DNA of 64,000 nucleotides, taken from Oceanospirillum maris DSM 6286 (GTDB lineage: Bacteria; Pseudomonadota; Gammaproteobacteria; Pseudomonadales; Halomonadaceae). Of this stretch, positions 53,828-62,434 are shown in pieces. The notes beneath the pieces were generated by a model, which ran no database searches, was not told the origin of the DNA, and saw nothing but the letters and a program-made list of their open reading frames with translations. The translations under genes were made by a program, and so were the position numbers. Every line of letters begins with the position of its first letter. Position 1 is the stretch's first letter. The stretch lies in contig NZ_KE383936.1 in NCBI RefSeq assembly GCF_000422865.1, positions 222,456 to 286,455 of the forward strand, written 5' to 3'.

Positions 53828-55171
53828 CTAGCCTTTATAGGAAGAGGTGCTATTTTGTGCGAGCAAAAGATTAGACCGGCTGGCCGCATACTCCATCACT
53901 TCAAGTCGCTTTTCCACCTCTTGTTCAAAAAGTGTGAACTCCTTGCTAGGCACGCGCGCCGCCGTGGGTATATCAGCGGTTAAGGGGTTTACTGGCTTAC
54001 CATTAATATGCAATTCAAAATGAAGGTGTGGGCCGGTACTGCGTCCTGTGTTACCTGACTTCGCAATTTGCTGACCTCGCTTTACCTTAGAACCCTGCCT
54101 AACCAAAACCTTACTCAGGTGAAGATGACGGGTTGTGTAGGAGCCGCCATGCTCAATCTCAACATATTTACCGGCATAGGGGTGATTACCTATGCGTTTT
54201 ACAACACCATCGCCTATGCTCAGTATGGGGGTGCCTATCGGTGCTGCGAAATCAACGCCGTTATGAGGTTTTAGCCGCTTTGTAATTGGGTGACGGCGGT
54301 TGTTGTTGAAATGGGAGCTGACCCGGAAAGATTTTTGAGTTGGGCGGCGTAAAAAGGCAGGGGTTACGCTATTGCCATTTTCATCATAGTAATTACCATC
54401 GCGAAACCGAAATGCATAGTGAGATGTCACACCTCGTTCGATGACGATAGCCTCAAGCCTTGTTTTTTTAGTGGCTTGATCTCCGGTCATCTCATGGCCC
54501 ACGATGACGGTAAAGCCATCGCCTGAGCGTAAACTGCGTTTAAAATTTAATCGGCTTTCTAGCAATTGTCCGATTAAGGCGATCTGTCCTTTGTTAAGGC
54601 CTGCGCGAAGTGCAGAAGTATACAAGCTTCCATCAATACTGCCTCTTAACACTTCAGATACCCAGTGGGTCTTCATTTCATGCTTTTGATATTTGAACGA
54701 GCCATCTTGCTGCTTTGTAAATGTGATTTTCCGAGCTACATCAATCTGAAGTAGTAATTCAGAGAAGCTGCCCTTGTCATCAAATGAAAGAATCAGTGTG
54801 GCTCCCGGTTGCAGGGTTGCCAAAGATAAATATTCAAGATCTTCTTCCATGATCTTGTAAAGGTCACTTTGAGGCGCATTGCTCGCGTTAAAGATACTGC
54901 TTAAGGTATCTCCAGACTTAATCTGATGGATTACGGTATTAGGGTCATCGGCCACGGAAAAAGTAGGTAAAGGTTGACTGTCTAGGCCGGTTTGTAGCGT
55001 GTTATCAATTGAGGTTATGGATGATTGAATCCTGTCCATTAACTTAAAGGAATGTGTCGATGCCGGTTCACTGACTGTCGGCCAAAAATTTAATATCAAA
55101 ATACTCGAAAGAGCGGCAGCAAAAAGTGTTTTGTGGGTAGAGGTAAACGCTTGGGGTTGATTCATTTGCAA
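53828..55171 (-). CDS. M23 murein endopeptidase, paralogue 1
   Basis: Zinc metallopeptidase of the MepM/ShyA type that cuts peptidoglycan cross-links to allow wall growth. 447 residues. N-terminal anchor (LFAAALSSILILNFWP), LysM-like region (HQIKSGDTLSSIFNASNAPQ), a middle domain, and the M23 domain near residues 300-400 with zinc ligands in KPHNGVDFAAPIGTP and GPHLHFELHINGKP. It is similar throughout to the protein encoded at 60252-61559; this copy is not adjacent to zinc-uptake genes. Confidence 0.92.
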   Translation of the reverse strand: MQMNQPQAFTSTHKTLFAAALSSILILNFWPTVSEPASTHSFKLMDRIQSSITSIDNTLQTGLDSQPLPTFSVADDPNTVIHQIKSGDTLSSIFNASNAPQSDLYKIMEEDLEYLSLATLQPGATLILSFDDKGSFSELLLQIDVARKITFTKQQDGSFKYQKHEMKTHWVSEVLRGSIDGSLYTSALRAGLNKGQIALIGQLLESRLNFKRSLRSGDGFTVIVGHEMTGDQATKKTRLEAIVIERGVTSHYAFRFRDGNYYDENGNSVTPAFLRRPTQKSFRVSSHFNNNRRHPITKRLKPHNGVDFAAPIGTPILSIGDGVVKRIGNHPYAGKYVEIEHGGSYTTRHLHLSKVLVRQGSKVKRGQQIAKSGNTGRSTGPHLHFELHINGKPVNPLTADIPTAARVPSKEFTLFEQEVEKRLEVMEYAASRSNLLLAQNSTSSYKG

Positions 55172-55489
55172 TAAAATCCATGGGTTCCCAAAAGACTGAA
55201 ACTCGACTTGAGCACCGTTGCTTAAATTAAAATGCTACAAAATAACATAAATCGATGTATTGGCTAAAAATGTATTGACTAAAAAAGATACTGGTGACGC
55301 GTATTTAATAAAATGCTTACCCCTCTTCCATGCAATGGGAAGAGTTTACGGAACAATATAAGCATTAAGAAAAAATGTAGGGAACCGAAGTGTTTTACCA
55401 TAAGACACGGAAAAGATGAATCCTAAAAACAACGGCCTGCGTATTATCAATAACCTTTGGATATTCAGCCCGATTTAAACGGAGTTCTG
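55172..55489. other. 318-base divergent intergenic region with tandem and inverted repeats
   Basis: Between the leftward M23 gene and the rightward TVP38 fusion. It contains a 15-base tandem repeat TGTATTG(G/A)CTAAAAA (55256-55270 and 55271-55285) and an inverted repeat CTCTTCC / GGAAGAG (55323-55329, 55338-55344). Both divergent promoters must lie here, but I recognise no specific operator. No convincing ORF or RNA gene is seen. Confidence 0.7.
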
Positions 55490-57652
55490 ATGAAAAGAAT
55501 CATCTTGCTTGCACTTTTAGCTGCTGTCGTCGCGGCTTTCTTTACTTTCGACCTTAATCAGTACCTTACATTAGATAGCTTGAAAAATAGTCAAGAACAG
55601 CTGGGAATATGGCAAGAGGAGCAGCCTTTTGCCACCGCAGCGGTTTTCTTTCTGGTTTATATTGCGGCAACAGCTCTCTCTTTACCTGGTGCCGTTATTA
55701 TGACCTTAGCCGTTGGTGCGGTGTTTGGTTTGGTGTGGGGGTTGATGCTAGTAAGTTTTGCCTCGGCTATTGGTGCAACACTCGCATTCTTGGTGGCTCG
55801 TTTTGTTCTGCGGGATAGCGTGCAGGAGCGATTTGGTGATCGGCTAAAAGCCTTTAATCAGGGTGTGGAGCGGGAAGGAGCGTTCTATCTGTTTACCTTA
55901 CGTCTGGTGCCAGTGTTTCCTTTTTTTCTAATCAACCTTTTGATGGGTTTAACGCCGATCAAAACCCGTACTTATTATTGGGTTAGTCAGATCGGCATGT
56001 TGCCGGGAACCCTTATTTATGTAAATGCAGGTACTCAGTTAGGCCAGCTGGACTCTCTGTCCGGTATTGTCTCCCCTGAAATTCTGCTCTCTTTTGCTTT
56101 GCTTGGAGTCTTTCCTTTGATTGCGAAAAAGATTGTTGCCCTAGTGAAAAAGCGCCGAGTCTATAAAGGCTTTCAAAAGCCCGCTAAATTTGACCGCAAC
56201 TTAATTGTTATCGGTGGCGGAGCAGCAGGTTTAGTGAGTGCCTACATTGCCGCAGCGGTTAAAGCCAAAGTCACTCTGATTGAAGCCAATAAAATGGGTG
56301 GAGATTGTCTGAACTACGGTTGTATACCCAGTAAAGCCCTAATCAAAAGTGCCAAAGTGGCCGAACAGATGCGTCATGGGGATCGGTACGGTCTGGAAGG
56401 CGGAGAGCCTCAGTTTAGCTTTAAAAAAGTGATGCAGCGTATCCATGATGTGATTGCCGCCATCGAGCCTCACGACAGTGTTGAGCGCTATACCAGTCTG
56501 GGAGTAGAGGTTTTACAGGGTTACGGCAAAATTATCGATCCGTGGACGGTAGAAATTCAGTTGAATGATGGCAGTAGCCAAAGATTAACGGCACGCAGTA
56601 TTGTGGTCGCCGCCGGAGCCAAACCCTTTGTGCCTCCGATCGAAGGATTGGATCAAGTGGGTTATCTCACCAGTGATACCCTATGGGAAGAACTGGCAAA
56701 AGAAGATGATATTCCGAAACGCATGGTATTACTGGGTGGTGGCCCTATCGGCTGCGAGCTGGCGCAAAGTTTTGCTCGCTTAGGCAGTAACGTGATTCAG
56801 GTGGAACGTAATGAGCGCGTTATGGTACGGGAAGATCCTGAGGTTTCTGTTCTGGCCGCCAATGCCCTTCGTAAAAGTGGCGTCAATCTGCTGACCGGTT
56901 ACGAAGCGATACGCTGTCAGTTCGGGGGGGATAACCAGAGTGAAAAACAGCTGATCGTAAAGAATCCCGATGGCGAAGAGGAGATTATCGCCTTTGATCG
57001 CCTGATCTGTGCCGTCGGTCGGACAGCGCGCCTAACCGGTTACGGGCTGGAGAACTTGGGTATTCAGACCGAGCGCACCGTTGTGACCAATGAGTATCTG
57101 GAAACCCTGTTCCCCAATATCTATGCCGCCGGTGATGTGGCTGGGCCGTTCGAATTTACCCATACCGCCGCCCACCAGGCATGGTATGCCGCTGTTAATG
57201 CGCTGTTCGGGGAGTGGAAGTCCTTTAAGGTAGATTATTCCGTAATTCCTTGGGCCACCTTTATCGACCCTGAAGTGGCGCGGGTTGGTTTGTCGGAAAC
57301 CGAAGCGAGGGAGAAAAATATTCCCTTCGAAGTCACCCGCTACGGACTGGATGATCTGGATCGTGCTATCGCCGACAGCAGTACCGAGGGTTTTGTTAAA
57401 GTGCTCACCGTACCCGGCAAGGATAAAATTCTGGGCGTGACCATCGTCGGCACCCACGCCGGTGATCTGCTGGTAGAGTATGTATTAGCCATGAAACACG
57501 GCCTTGGTCTGAGCAAAATCCTCGGCACCATTCATACCTATCCAACTCTGGCAGAAGCCAACAAGTTTGCCGCCGGAGAGTGGAAAAAAGCCCACGCCCC
57601 AGAAAAGCTGCTGTTATGGATTGAGAAATATCACCGCTGGAAGCGGGGGTGA
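55490..57652 (+). CDS. TVP38/VTT membrane domain fused to mercuric-reductase-like flavoprotein
   Basis: Two-part protein of 720 residues from the ATG at 55490 (GGAG upstream; an earlier in-frame TTG lacks one). Residues 1-220 form a VTT/SNARE-associated (TVP38/DedA-like) membrane domain with ALSLPGAVIMTLAVGAVFG and RLVPVFPFFLINLLMGLTPI. Residues 235-720 form a class I disulfide oxidoreductase: FAD motif IVIGGGAAGLVSAY, redox cysteines in GGDCLNYGCIPSKALIK (Cys273, Cys278), NAD(P) motif GGGPIGCELAQSF, and a C-terminal IHTYPTLAE with the catalytic-type His. No mercury-specific cysteines are seen at the C terminus. The substrate is unknown. Such fusions exist in other marine bacteria. Confidence 0.9.
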   Translation: MKRIILLALLAAVVAAFFTFDLNQYLTLDSLKNSQEQLGIWQEEQPFATAAVFFLVYIAATALSLPGAVIMTLAVGAVFGLVWGLMLVSFASAIGATLAFLVARFVLRDSVQERFGDRLKAFNQGVEREGAFYLFTLRLVPVFPFFLINLLMGLTPIKTRTYYWVSQIGMLPGTLIYVNAGTQLGQLDSLSGIVSPEILLSFALLGVFPLIAKKIVALVKKRRVYKGFQKPAKFDRNLIVIGGGAAGLVSAYIAAAVKAKVTLIEANKMGGDCLNYGCIPSKALIKSAKVAEQMRHGDRYGLEGGEPQFSFKKVMQRIHDVIAAIEPHDSVERYTSLGVEVLQGYGKIIDPWTVEIQLNDGSSQRLTARSIVVAAGAKPFVPPIEGLDQVGYLTSDTLWEELAKEDDIPKRMVLLGGGPIGCELAQSFARLGSNVIQVERNERVMVREDPEVSVLAANALRKSGVNLLTGYEAIRCQFGGDNQSEKQLIVKNPDGEEEIIAFDRLICAVGRTARLTGYGLENLGIQTERTVVTNEYLETLFPNIYAAGDVAGPFEFTHTAAHQAWYAAVNALFGEWKSFKVDYSVIPWATFIDPEVARVGLSETEAREKNIPFEVTRYGLDDLDRAIADSSTEGFVKVLTVPGKDKILGVTIVGTHAGDLLVEYVLAMKHGLGLSKILGTIHTYPTLAEANKFAAGEWKKAHAPEKLLLWIEKYHRWKRG

Positions 57653-57668
57653 TTGTTTAAGTTTTATC

Positions 57669-57707
57669 TGTACGTTATCCTGTGCAGGGTCAATATCCTG
57701 TACAGGA
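57669..57707 (+). promoter_or_regulatory. Operator of the yefM-yoeB pair
   Basis: A perfect palindrome TCCTGTACAGGA (57696-57707, core TGTACA) lies 18 bases downstream, centre to centre, of an imperfect copy TCCTGTGCAGGG (57678-57689); a further TGTACG is at 57669. YefM-type antitoxins bind TGTACA-core palindromes to repress their own operon. The AGGAG ribosome site overlaps the perfect palindrome, consistent with autoregulation. Confidence 0.75.
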
Positions 57708-57715
57708 GTATCGTT

Positions 57716-57967
57716 ATGGATGCTATCAGTTACACTTCTGCTCGATCTAATCTGGCAAAAACAATGGATGCGGTCTGTGAAGACCACTCACCGGTTATCA
57801 TTACCCGGAGCAAAGCTCAGTCTGTAGTGATGCTGTCACTGGAAGATTACGAATCGCTGCAGGAAACGGCTTATCTGCTGCGCTCACCTAATAATGCCCG
57901 CCGTCTGCTTGAATCTATTGCAGAGCTGGAGCAGGGTGGAGGTCAGGAAAGGGAGCTTCTGGAATGA
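57716..57967 (+). CDS. yefM: Antitoxin YefM (Phd/YefM family)
   Basis: Neutralises the YoeB RNase and represses its own operon. The ATG at 57716 has AGGAG upstream and gives 83 residues, the family length; an earlier in-frame start crosses the operator. N-terminal DNA-binding half: MDAISYTSARSNLAKTMDAV and ITRSKAQSVVMLSLEDYESL; the C-terminal toxin-binding part is helical (SPNNARRLLESIAELE). Overlaps yoeB by 4 bases (ATGA). Confidence 0.95.
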   Translation: MDAISYTSARSNLAKTMDAVCEDHSPVIITRSKAQSVVMLSLEDYESLQETAYLLRSPNNARRLLESIAELEQGGGQERELLE

Positions 57968-58218
57968 AGCTCTTATTCTCAGAACGAGGCTGGGAAGATT
58001 ATCTCTACTGGCAGAAAACCGATAAAAAACTGCTGGCGCGTATCAACAAGCTGATTAAAGAAACTCAGCGCGAGCCTTTTGCCGGTGTAGGCAAACCAGA
58101 ACCTCTAAAACATGCCCTTGGTGGCTACTGGTCACGCCGCCTTACAGATGAGCACCGGATGATCTATAAAGTTACCGATGATGCGCTGATGATTGCACAG
58201 CTTAGGTATCATTACTGA
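57964..58218 (+). CDS. yoeB: Toxin YoeB, ribosome-dependent mRNA interferase
   Basis: RelE-superfamily endoribonuclease that cleaves mRNA at the ribosomal A site unless bound by YefM. 84 residues, normal length. Motifs LLFSERGWEDYLYWQKTDKK, then RINKLIKETQREPFAGVGKP, PLKHALGGYWSRRLTDEHRM and the terminal AQLRYHY; the Glu, Arg and His-Tyr residues known to be needed for activity appear present, so the toxin looks intact. Confidence 0.96.
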   Translation: MKLLFSERGWEDYLYWQKTDKKLLARINKLIKETQREPFAGVGKPEPLKHALGGYWSRRLTDEHRMIYKVTDDALMIAQLRYHY

Positions 58219-58266
58219 ACTGATGAGCCCTGTTAACTCTTCGACGCCTCTAAAAATGAACTACCC

Positions 58267-59172
58267 TCAATGCCCCTTCCGATACTGAGCTGGGGTGACA
58301 TGATAAAACTGTTTAAACCGTTGGCTAAAATGGCTTTGGCTGGAAAACCCACAGCGCAAGGCGATCTCCGCCAAAGATAAACCTTTATCCCGTATCAGAT
58401 CTGCAGCACGGTTTAACCGCCGCTCGGTGACGTACTGATGGGGAGCCTGCCCGAAGCTGACTTTAAACATACGGGCAAAGTGATACTCGCTCAACTGGGC
58501 AAAAGCTGCTAACTCCTGCAGTGTTAACGGGTGATCGAGGTGCTGTTCGATATAGTCCAAAAGTTGTCGCTGCAGATACGGTGACAGGCCGCCTTTGCTC
58601 TCCGGCAGACGGGTGTAATTCCCGCAATAATTCTTCAATAGGTGAACCATCAACATATCGCTGGCGCTACTTAGGGCGATGCGATCCGCGTTGTCCTGCC
58701 AGTTCAGCGGACGTATCACCTGCTGGCATAGGTTGCTGATCCAGCTATCCTCCATAAACGTCATATCCTGCAGTTGCAGATGATCACTGCTTTTATCTTG
58801 AATTCTGCCTGCTAGATCCTTTAGGTGCTGCTCAGAGAAATAGAGATGCATAAAGTGGATCGAGCCGTTTACATCCCAGTGGGAATCACCATCCCCCGGC
58901 ATCAGGCAGATACGGCCTGGGCCGCCACCGCCCTGTGTGCGGTTGGCAAATAAGCGCCGGATCGACTGACCGCCACCCAAGTAGCAGCTTAGGGTATGGT
59001 GGCCGGGGTGTTTATAGCGAGTAAGATCCGTTTCTTCTCTGCGCCAGATGGCGGCGCTGGAACCGTTACATAGCTCGGTATGGTTTTCTAGTTGCGCCTG
59101 AGTGCTGGACAGGCACTGAAAAACAGGCCGAAAGGTGGGCGATTGATGTTTAGAGGGGCGGTTATTAGACAC
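58267..59172 (-). CDS. AraC-family transcriptional regulator
   Basis: 301 residues. The N-terminal half is a cupin-like effector domain (HTLSCYLGGGQSIRRLF, then GRICLMPGDGDSHWDVNGSI); the C-terminal 100 residues hold two helix-turn-helix motifs (LTLQELAAFAQLSEYHFARM and LSLAEIALRCGFSSQSHFSQ). Divergent from the EamA exporter gene, which is the likeliest target. The effector is unknown. Confidence 0.93.
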   Translation of the reverse strand: MSNNRPSKHQSPTFRPVFQCLSSTQAQLENHTELCNGSSAAIWRREETDLTRYKHPGHHTLSCYLGGGQSIRRLFANRTQGGGGPGRICLMPGDGDSHWDVNGSIHFMHLYFSEQHLKDLAGRIQDKSSDHLQLQDMTFMEDSWISNLCQQVIRPLNWQDNADRIALSSASDMLMVHLLKNYCGNYTRLPESKGGLSPYLQRQLLDYIEQHLDHPLTLQELAAFAQLSEYHFARMFKVSFGQAPHQYVTERRLNRAADLIRDKGLSLAEIALRCGFSSQSHFSQRFKQFYHVTPAQYRKGH

Positions 59173-59363
59173 AAAAAGCCTTTTATAACACTGATTGCTG
59201 GCCGGACATGCTGCTCGTGGCGTTCCAGACAGGCAACAAATTGGTCGTATTTAAGGGAATTTAAGGCAATAAAAACGCAATAATCTGATAAAAGCGCAGG
59301 AATATGAAATGCCTGAACGGTGTTTTGAGCGATAATCGCTCTTTAATTGACGGAGCTTCCCCT
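59173..59363. promoter_or_regulatory. Divergent araC-eamA control region
   Basis: 191 bases between the two start codons. A perfect 15-base palindrome GAGCGAT-A-ATCGCTC at 59327-59341, followed by TTT, lies 22 bases before the eamA start and could be an operator or an attenuator hairpin. Direct repeats TTTAAGG (59249 and 59260 region) are also visible. Assignment to the AraC protein is inferred. Confidence 0.5.
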
Positions 59364-60290
59364 ATGCTAAATATCGGTTTATACCTCACCACGGTTTTGA
59401 TCTGGGGAACGACCTGGATTGCGATTAAGCTACAGTTGGGTGAGGTGGCTGTGCAGGCGTCGATTCTTTACCGTTTTACCTTGGCAGCTGTCGTGCTATT
59501 TGTCATTTTGTTACTGGCTCGTCGGTTGCAAAAGCTGAAAATGAGCGATCACCTTTTCTGTTTTTTACAGGGTTGTTGCCTTTTCTGCTTTAATTTTCTT
59601 TGTATCTATAGTGCGACGGGGTATATCAGTAGCGGCCTAATGTCGGTGATTTTCTCAATGGCAACGGTGATGAATGTGATCAATAACCGTATTTGGTTTG
59701 GTCAAACACCCGCGTTACGTACTTTGCTTGGTTCTACTTTAGGTTTGTCTGGCGTGGGGTGCTTATTTTGGCCTGAGATTATGACCGATGGCTTTAGCAC
59801 GGGTGATATAAATTCAGATGTATTACTCGGTATGGGTTTTGCTGCTCTGGGTACTTGGTTTTTTTCCAGCGGAAATATGGTCTCAGTACGGCATCAGAAA
59901 AAAGGTCTTAAAACACCCACTACTAACGCGTGGGGCATGTTATACGGTGTGCTGATGATGAGTATTATCGTGATGATACAAGGTGTGCCGCTGACGTTTA
60001 GTCTGGAGGAGGGTTATATCGGTTCTTTGGTTTATCTGGCGATTCCGGGTACGGTGATTGGTTTTACGGCGTATTTAATGCTTGTAGGTCGTATTGGTGC
60101 TGATAAAGCGGCCTACAGTACGGTAATGTTTCCGGCGGTAGCACTAACGGTTTCTACCTTCTATGAAGGTTACCAGTGGACACTACTCTCTATTATCGGC
60201 TTTTTGCTGGTGGTGTTGGGCAATGTGATGATCTTTGCCCGCTGGCCGGGATCAAAAATCCCGGCTTTTTTGCGCCGTTTGCAGGCCTGA
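59364..60290 (+). CDS. EamA/DMT-family exporter
   Basis: Ten-helix drug/metabolite transporter family member; members export amino acids, metabolites or toxins, and the substrate cannot be read here. The ATG at 59364 is preferred (CGGAGC eight bases upstream; the product starts MLNIGLYLTTVLIWGTTWIA, typical of the family), giving 308 residues. Two EamA repeats are evident (ASILYRFTLAAVVLFVILLL in the first, GTVIGFTAYLMLVGRIGADK in the second). Its last 39 bases overlap the convergent M23 gene and include a terminator hairpin. Confidence 0.92.
   Translation: MLNIGLYLTTVLIWGTTWIAIKLQLGEVAVQASILYRFTLAAVVLFVILLLARRLQKLKMSDHLFCFLQGCCLFCFNFLCIYSATGYISSGLMSVIFSMATVMNVINNRIWFGQTPALRTLLGSTLGLSGVGCLFWPEIMTDGFSTGDINSDVLLGMGFAALGTWFFSSGNMVSVRHQKKGLKTPTTNAWGMLYGVLMMSIIVMIQGVPLTFSLEEGYIGSLVYLAIPGTVIGFTAYLMLVGRIGADKAAYSTVMFPAVALTVSTFYEGYQWTLLSIIGFLLVVLGNVMIFARWPGSKIPAFLRRLQA
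60245..60271 (+). terminator. Terminator hairpin inside eamA coding end
   Basis: GCCGGGAT-CAAAA-ATCCCGGC followed by six T residues lies 20-45 bases before the eamA stop codon, inside its coding sequence, and overlaps the stop codon of the convergent M23 gene. Unless read through, transcripts would end before the stop codon; the last residues encoded (FLRRLQA) may be dispensable or a later signal may exist. Confidence 0.7.
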
Positions 60291-61559
60291 ATTACTCGTG
60301 GCATGCTGCATCACCGCTAGCTGTTGCTGGCGTAGATCCGCAAATTTCGACGCATTCTGCGGTTTGATGGCAGCGGCTGTTGGAATCTTTGCGGTCATCG
60401 GATCAACGGGTTGACCATCAATATGCAGTTCGAAGTGTAGGTGAGGGCCTGTACTACGACCTGTATTACCCGATAATGCAATTCTCTGACCTCTTTTTAC
60501 CTGTGAACCACGCTTTACCTGTATGCGATGGAGGTGCAGATAGCGAGTGGTGTAGCTGCCACCATGGTTGATATCAATATATTTACCTGCAAAAGGGTGA
60601 TTGCCGATACGCGTCACGACACCATCACCGGTACTGAGGATTGGTGTTCCGACCGGTGTTGCTAGATCGACACCATGGTGTGGTGCGCGGCGTTTAGTAA
60701 TAGGGTGCAGGCGGTTCTTATTAAAAGCGGAGCTGATCCGAAACCGCTTGTGAGTGGGCCAGCGCAGAAATGCTGGTGTAACGCTGATACCCTTATCGTC
60801 GTAGTAATGCCCTTTAAACCGAAATGCATAATGAGTGCGCTGACGGCGCTCTAGGGATACGGATTCGACCTGGGTCTGACCTGTGGCAATCTTGTCTGTC
60901 ATTTCCCGGCCTATAACAACGGTAAAACGGTCTCCGGCTCTTAAATCACGTCTGAAGTCTAACTGATAACCCAATAGCTGACTGATTAGCGCTATCTGAG
61001 ATTGATCCAGCCCCACATGCCGTGCAGACAGATAAAAGCTACCTTCAATACGGCCTCGATACACTTCAGAAACCCAATGGGTTTTTGCTTGCTTTTTTTG
61101 ATGCTGGTAAGAGCCGTCGGACTGTCGAGTGTATATGATCTTCCGCGCAGGATCTCGATAGAGGGTCAGTTGGGATAGTGTGTTGTTATCGGTGAAATCT
61201 AGACCGAGACGGCCACCAGGTTGCAGAGCTTCTAGATCCAGATGCTGGGTATCCGCTTGCATGATCTCCTGTAATTCTGCCGCTGGTATGCCATTCTCTT
61301 GAAAAATATAGCTGAGGTTATCTCCAAGTTTGACCTGCCACTGTATCTGTTTCTTGTTATCACTCTGAGGTAGAGGCTCTTTTTTTGCTAGCGGTTGCCT
61401 CGTATTGACAGATGTTTCAGGGTTTATGGACAGACTAGGTAACAACAGGGCGGAGGCCTGATTAGAGGGCATCATAACCGCTATAGCGAGTATAAGAGAG
61501 GCCATTACTAATAGGATTTTATGCAGTGGCGTAAAAAACTGAACTCTGTTGAAGGTCAT
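60252..61559 (-). CDS. M23 murein endopeptidase, paralogue 2, linked to znuCB
   Basis: 435-residue zinc endopeptidase of the MepM/ShyA/ShyB type. Anchor (ILLVMASLILAIAVMM), LysM-like part (VKLGDNLSYIFQENGIPAAE), and M23 domain with zinc ligands in PHHGVDLATPVGTP and GPHLHFELHIDGQP. It starts 8 bases after the znuB stop on the same strand, so it is probably co-transcribed with znuC-znuB and zinc-regulated. This recalls ShyB of Vibrio cholerae, which is Zur-controlled, and mepM next to znuA in E. coli. Paralogous to the protein at 53828-55171. Confidence 0.93.
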   Translation of the reverse strand: MTFNRVQFFTPLHKILLVMASLILAIAVMMPSNQASALLLPSLSINPETSVNTRQPLAKKEPLPQSDNKKQIQWQVKLGDNLSYIFQENGIPAAELQEIMQADTQHLDLEALQPGGRLGLDFTDNNTLSQLTLYRDPARKIIYTRQSDGSYQHQKKQAKTHWVSEVYRGRIEGSFYLSARHVGLDQSQIALISQLLGYQLDFRRDLRAGDRFTVVIGREMTDKIATGQTQVESVSLERRQRTHYAFRFKGHYYDDKGISVTPAFLRWPTHKRFRISSAFNKNRLHPITKRRAPHHGVDLATPVGTPILSTGDGVVTRIGNHPFAGKYIDINHGGSYTTRYLHLHRIQVKRGSQVKRGQRIALSGNTGRSTGPHLHFELHIDGQPVDPMTAKIPTAAAIKPQNASKFADLRQQQLAVMQHATSNSGLQTAQKSRDF

Positions 61560-61567
61560 AACCGGTA

Positions 61568-62434
61568 TTAGTCCTTACTTGCTTCTTTGAGGCTTGGGGG
61601 TTCTGGAGTACGGCTGGGAATGATACGAACAAAAAGCGCCTCTGTTTTTTGCCACAGAGGTTTGAGTGTGTTGAGTAGCAGAAAAAGTCCTGCGAGCACA
61701 CAGACAATGGTCGGGCCAGTCGGGGAGTCCAGCTGGTAAGAGGCGAATAGGCCGCCAGTATTGGCCAGAATACCGATTAGAGCCGCGATTCCAGCCATCA
61801 CTTCCGGTGTCCGGCTGAAAGGACGTGCTGTGGCCGCTGGAATAATCAGCAGTGCTGCAATCAGAAGTACGCCGACCACTTTAATGGCAACCGCCACGAC
61901 AATCGCCAGCGCTACTGTCAGTATGAGTTGCTCTCGGCGGGGAGAAATACCACTGGCTAGTGCTAGGTCAGGGCTTAGGGTTGCTAGTAGGATTGAAGAC
62001 CAACGGTAGCCCACCATGATGAGGACTAATAGAGTACCGCCCCAGATAACCGCCAGATCATTTCTACCTACGGCCAGAATATCGCCGAATAGATACGCCA
62101 TTAGGTCGATTCGTATCCCGTCGAGGAAAGAAACGGCCACCAAGCCAACCGCCAGAGCCGAGTGCGCCATCACCCCCAGCAGAGTATCCATGGCATAATT
62201 GCGGCCACTAAGCATGGAGACGGTAACAGCCATTAATAGCGAAATCAGTAATACCCCAGCAAAAATAGGCGTTGACAGCGTTAACGAAAGGGCAACTCCC
62301 AGCATCGCTGCGTGGGCTGTGGCATCGCCAAAGTAAGCCATACGCCGCCATACGACAAAGCAACCAAGGGGGGCTGCCGCTAGAGAAACTCCGATACCTG
62401 CCAGCGCTGCTCGAACCATAAAGTCATCTAGCAC
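61568..62434 (-). CDS. znuB: Zinc ABC transporter permease ZnuB
   Basis: Inner-membrane channel of the high-affinity zinc importer. 288 residues with about eight hydrophobic segments. ABC-3 family features: GVSLAAAPLGCFVVWRRMAY, FGDATAHAAMLGVALSLTLS (coupling region) and ALLIIPAATARPFSRTPEVM. The C terminus is polar (SRTPEPPSLKEASKD). Overlaps znuC by 11 bases; an M23 peptidase follows after 8 bases. Confidence 0.96.
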   Translation of the reverse strand: MLDDFMVRAALAGIGVSLAAAPLGCFVVWRRMAYFGDATAHAAMLGVALSLTLSTPIFAGVLLISLLMAVTVSMLSGRNYAMDTLLGVMAHSALAVGLVAVSFLDGIRIDLMAYLFGDILAVGRNDLAVIWGGTLLVLIMVGYRWSSILLATLSPDLALASGISPRREQLILTVALAIVVAVAIKVVGVLLIAALLIIPAATARPFSRTPEVMAGIAALIGILANTGGLFASYQLDSPTGPTIVCVLAGLFLLLNTLKPLWQKTEALFVRIIPSRTPEPPSLKEASKD

